The translations under genes were made by a program, and so were the position numbers. The notes below the pieces were generated by a model. The model was not told where the DNA came from. It saw only the letters and a program-made list of their open reading frames with translations, and made no database searches. Of a stretch of DNA of 21,564 nucleotides, positions 20,720 to 21,564 are shown in pieces (positions within the stretch are counted from its first letter, which is position 1; every line of letters begins with the position of its first letter). The DNA comes from Gammaproteobacteria bacterium. Lineage in GTDB: Bacteria > Pseudomonadota > Gammaproteobacteria > Acidithiobacillales > Acidithiobacillaceae. The DNA lies in NCBI GenBank assembly GCA_023381645.1, contig JAMCRJ010000026.1, positions 1 through 21,564 on the forward strand, in the 5' to 3' direction.

Positions 20720-21564
20720 ATGTCCGTATCCGTAGCGTCATCATTCCCGGAAACCGTTATTCAACCATCGCCAACGGTCTTGCAGACGGCTGGCTTACAG
20801 ACGGCAGTCTTACAGACGGCAGGCTTGCATCCGCCGGGCTTGCAGATCGTAGCACCATCGTCTGCAGAAGTGCCTGCAAGCCAGTCGGGTGCAGGACTGC
20901 TGTCTGTAAGACCCGCGTTTCCGTGGATGGGCGGGAAGGGATGGCTGGCGCAGAAGATCGCGGATCGCTTGCCGCGCAATGCGTGCTATGTGGAACCTTT
21001 CGCAGGGGCCGCCGCCATGCTGCTGGCCCTGCCGCCATCCCCCGTTGAAGTACTGAATGACCGCAACAGCGATCTGATCGGCTTCTATCGAGTGATACAG
21101 GAAAACCGTACACGGGCGGCACTGCTGGAACGTCTGCAATGGACACCCTATGCCAGAGCGGAGTACGCCCGCGCCCTGGACCTTCTGGGTTCTCCTGAAG
21201 ACGATCCCATCATCCGCGCCTGGGCCTTTTTCGTGGTATCCAATGCCTCTTTCAGCGGCGGCGGGCAAAGCGGTCTCACCGAAAAACGCTTCGCCACCAG
21301 CACCCAACGGTCCCAGGGCCGACGCATGAATTACCACATCGAGGGCCTGCCCACCCTGGCGCAGCGCCTGAGGGACGTGGTGATCGAGAACCAGGACGCC
21401 ATCGATCTGCTGGACCAATACGACAGTCCCGATACCCTGTTTTTCCTGGACCCGCCTTATTATCCCAATACCCGCAACATCCGCCATGAGCGCAGCAGGG
21501 GCACCTACGCGGGCGGAGAGATGGACGCCGTGCAGCACATGGAACTGCTGGCCATGTGCCGGCG
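20720..21564 (+). CDS. Dam-like (D12 class) N6-adenine DNA methyltransferase, C-terminus off the right edge
   Basis: 281 codons read from ATG 20720 (AGGAG about 10 nt upstream) to the window end. Residues about 20-64 are repeat-derived (LQTAGLQTAVLQTAGLH...). The methyltransferase begins at FPWMGGKGWL (67-76), then YVEPFAGAAAML with F94 (SAM-binding motif) and catalytic motif DPPYY at 244-248 (FFLDPPYYPNT). The order matches Dam/D12 class enzymes, which methylate adenine, often at GATC. The repeat tail sits before the first conserved strand and probably leaves the fold intact. It may protect the element from restriction or regulate it; specificity cannot be read here. No cognate nuclease gene is in view. 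Confidence 0.9.
   Translation, partial: MSVSVASSFPETVIQPSPTVLQTAGLQTAVLQTAGLHPPGLQIVAPSSAEVPASQSGAGLLSVRPAFPWMGGKGWLAQKIADRLPRNACYVEPFAGAAAMLLALPPSPVEVLNDRNSDLIGFYRVIQENRTRAALLERLQWTPYARAEYARALDLLGSPEDDPIIRAWAFFVVSNASFSGGGQSGLTEKRFATSTQRSQGRRMNYHIEGLPTLAQRLRDVVIENQDAIDLLDQYDSPDTLFFLDPPYYPNTRNIRHERSRGTYAGGEMDAVQHMELLAMCR
20779..20912. repeat. Hairpin-repeat array I
   Basis: Seven or eight units, reverse orientation at the left (GTCT-TGC-AGAC at 20777-20787 and GTCT-TAC-AGAC at 20807-20817, both perfect) and forward orientation at the right (GGAC-TGCT-GTCT). In frame at the N-terminus of the methyltransferase. Confidence 0.9.

Overview
This 21.6 kb window looks like part of a conjugative plasmid or integrative element of a proteobacterium. 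The best guess is an Acidithiobacillus-like chemolithotroph, but that rests on overall gene style and not on a marker gene. No rRNA, tRNA, CRISPR or IS element was seen. The window has two blocks facing away from a central switch.

Left block (1-8450, minus strand): about 22 tightly packed, often overlapping genes, apparently one operon read from a strong promoter at about 8541-8569. The promoter-proximal part (8450-4660) encodes small proteins, mostly unrecognised, several rich in paired cysteines. The distal part (4589-1) encodes proteins of nucleotide chemistry: a fragment of the Gp37/Gp68 (DUF5131) family, a HAD-type 5'-nucleotidase-like phosphatase, a MazG-like pyrophosphohydrolase, a nucleoside 2-deoxyribosyltransferase, a band-7/SPFH lipoprotein, and a DUF4326 plus SLOG (DprA-like) fusion that runs off the left edge.

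Centre (8450-10140): a phage-like switch. A CI-like protein (two HTH domains plus an S24-type domain without the expected catalytic lysine) is divergent from a Cro/YdaS-like protein whose promoter predicts a nearly leaderless mRNA. Palindromes lie around both promoter regions.

Right block (10141-21564, plus strand): two tandem paralogous small proteins; a 1660-aa TOPRIM primase / SF2 helicase fusion with a four-cysteine cluster; a DsbC/DsbG-like thiol oxidoreductase; an IncI/Dot-Icm type T4SS core (DotI/TraM, DotH/TraN, DotG/TraO); a sigma-70-like protein; and a Dam-type (D12 class) adenine methyltransferase cut by the right edge.

The most unusual feature is a dispersed family of about 15-bp tandem units in at least ten places. 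Most arrays lie in frame inside genes, at linkers or termini, and one is intergenic. Units have the form GCA-arm-TGC(C)-arm', where the two arms are complementary but differ in sequence between arrays (GGAC/GTCC, GGAG/CTCC, AGTC/GACT, AGAC/GTCT, AGCC/GGCT, GGGA/TCCC, GGGT/ACCC). This compensatory variation suggests selection for mini-hairpins in RNA or single-stranded DNA, or repeated birth of palindromic units. Two paralogous small genes give a with/without comparison showing that an array entered an existing reading frame.
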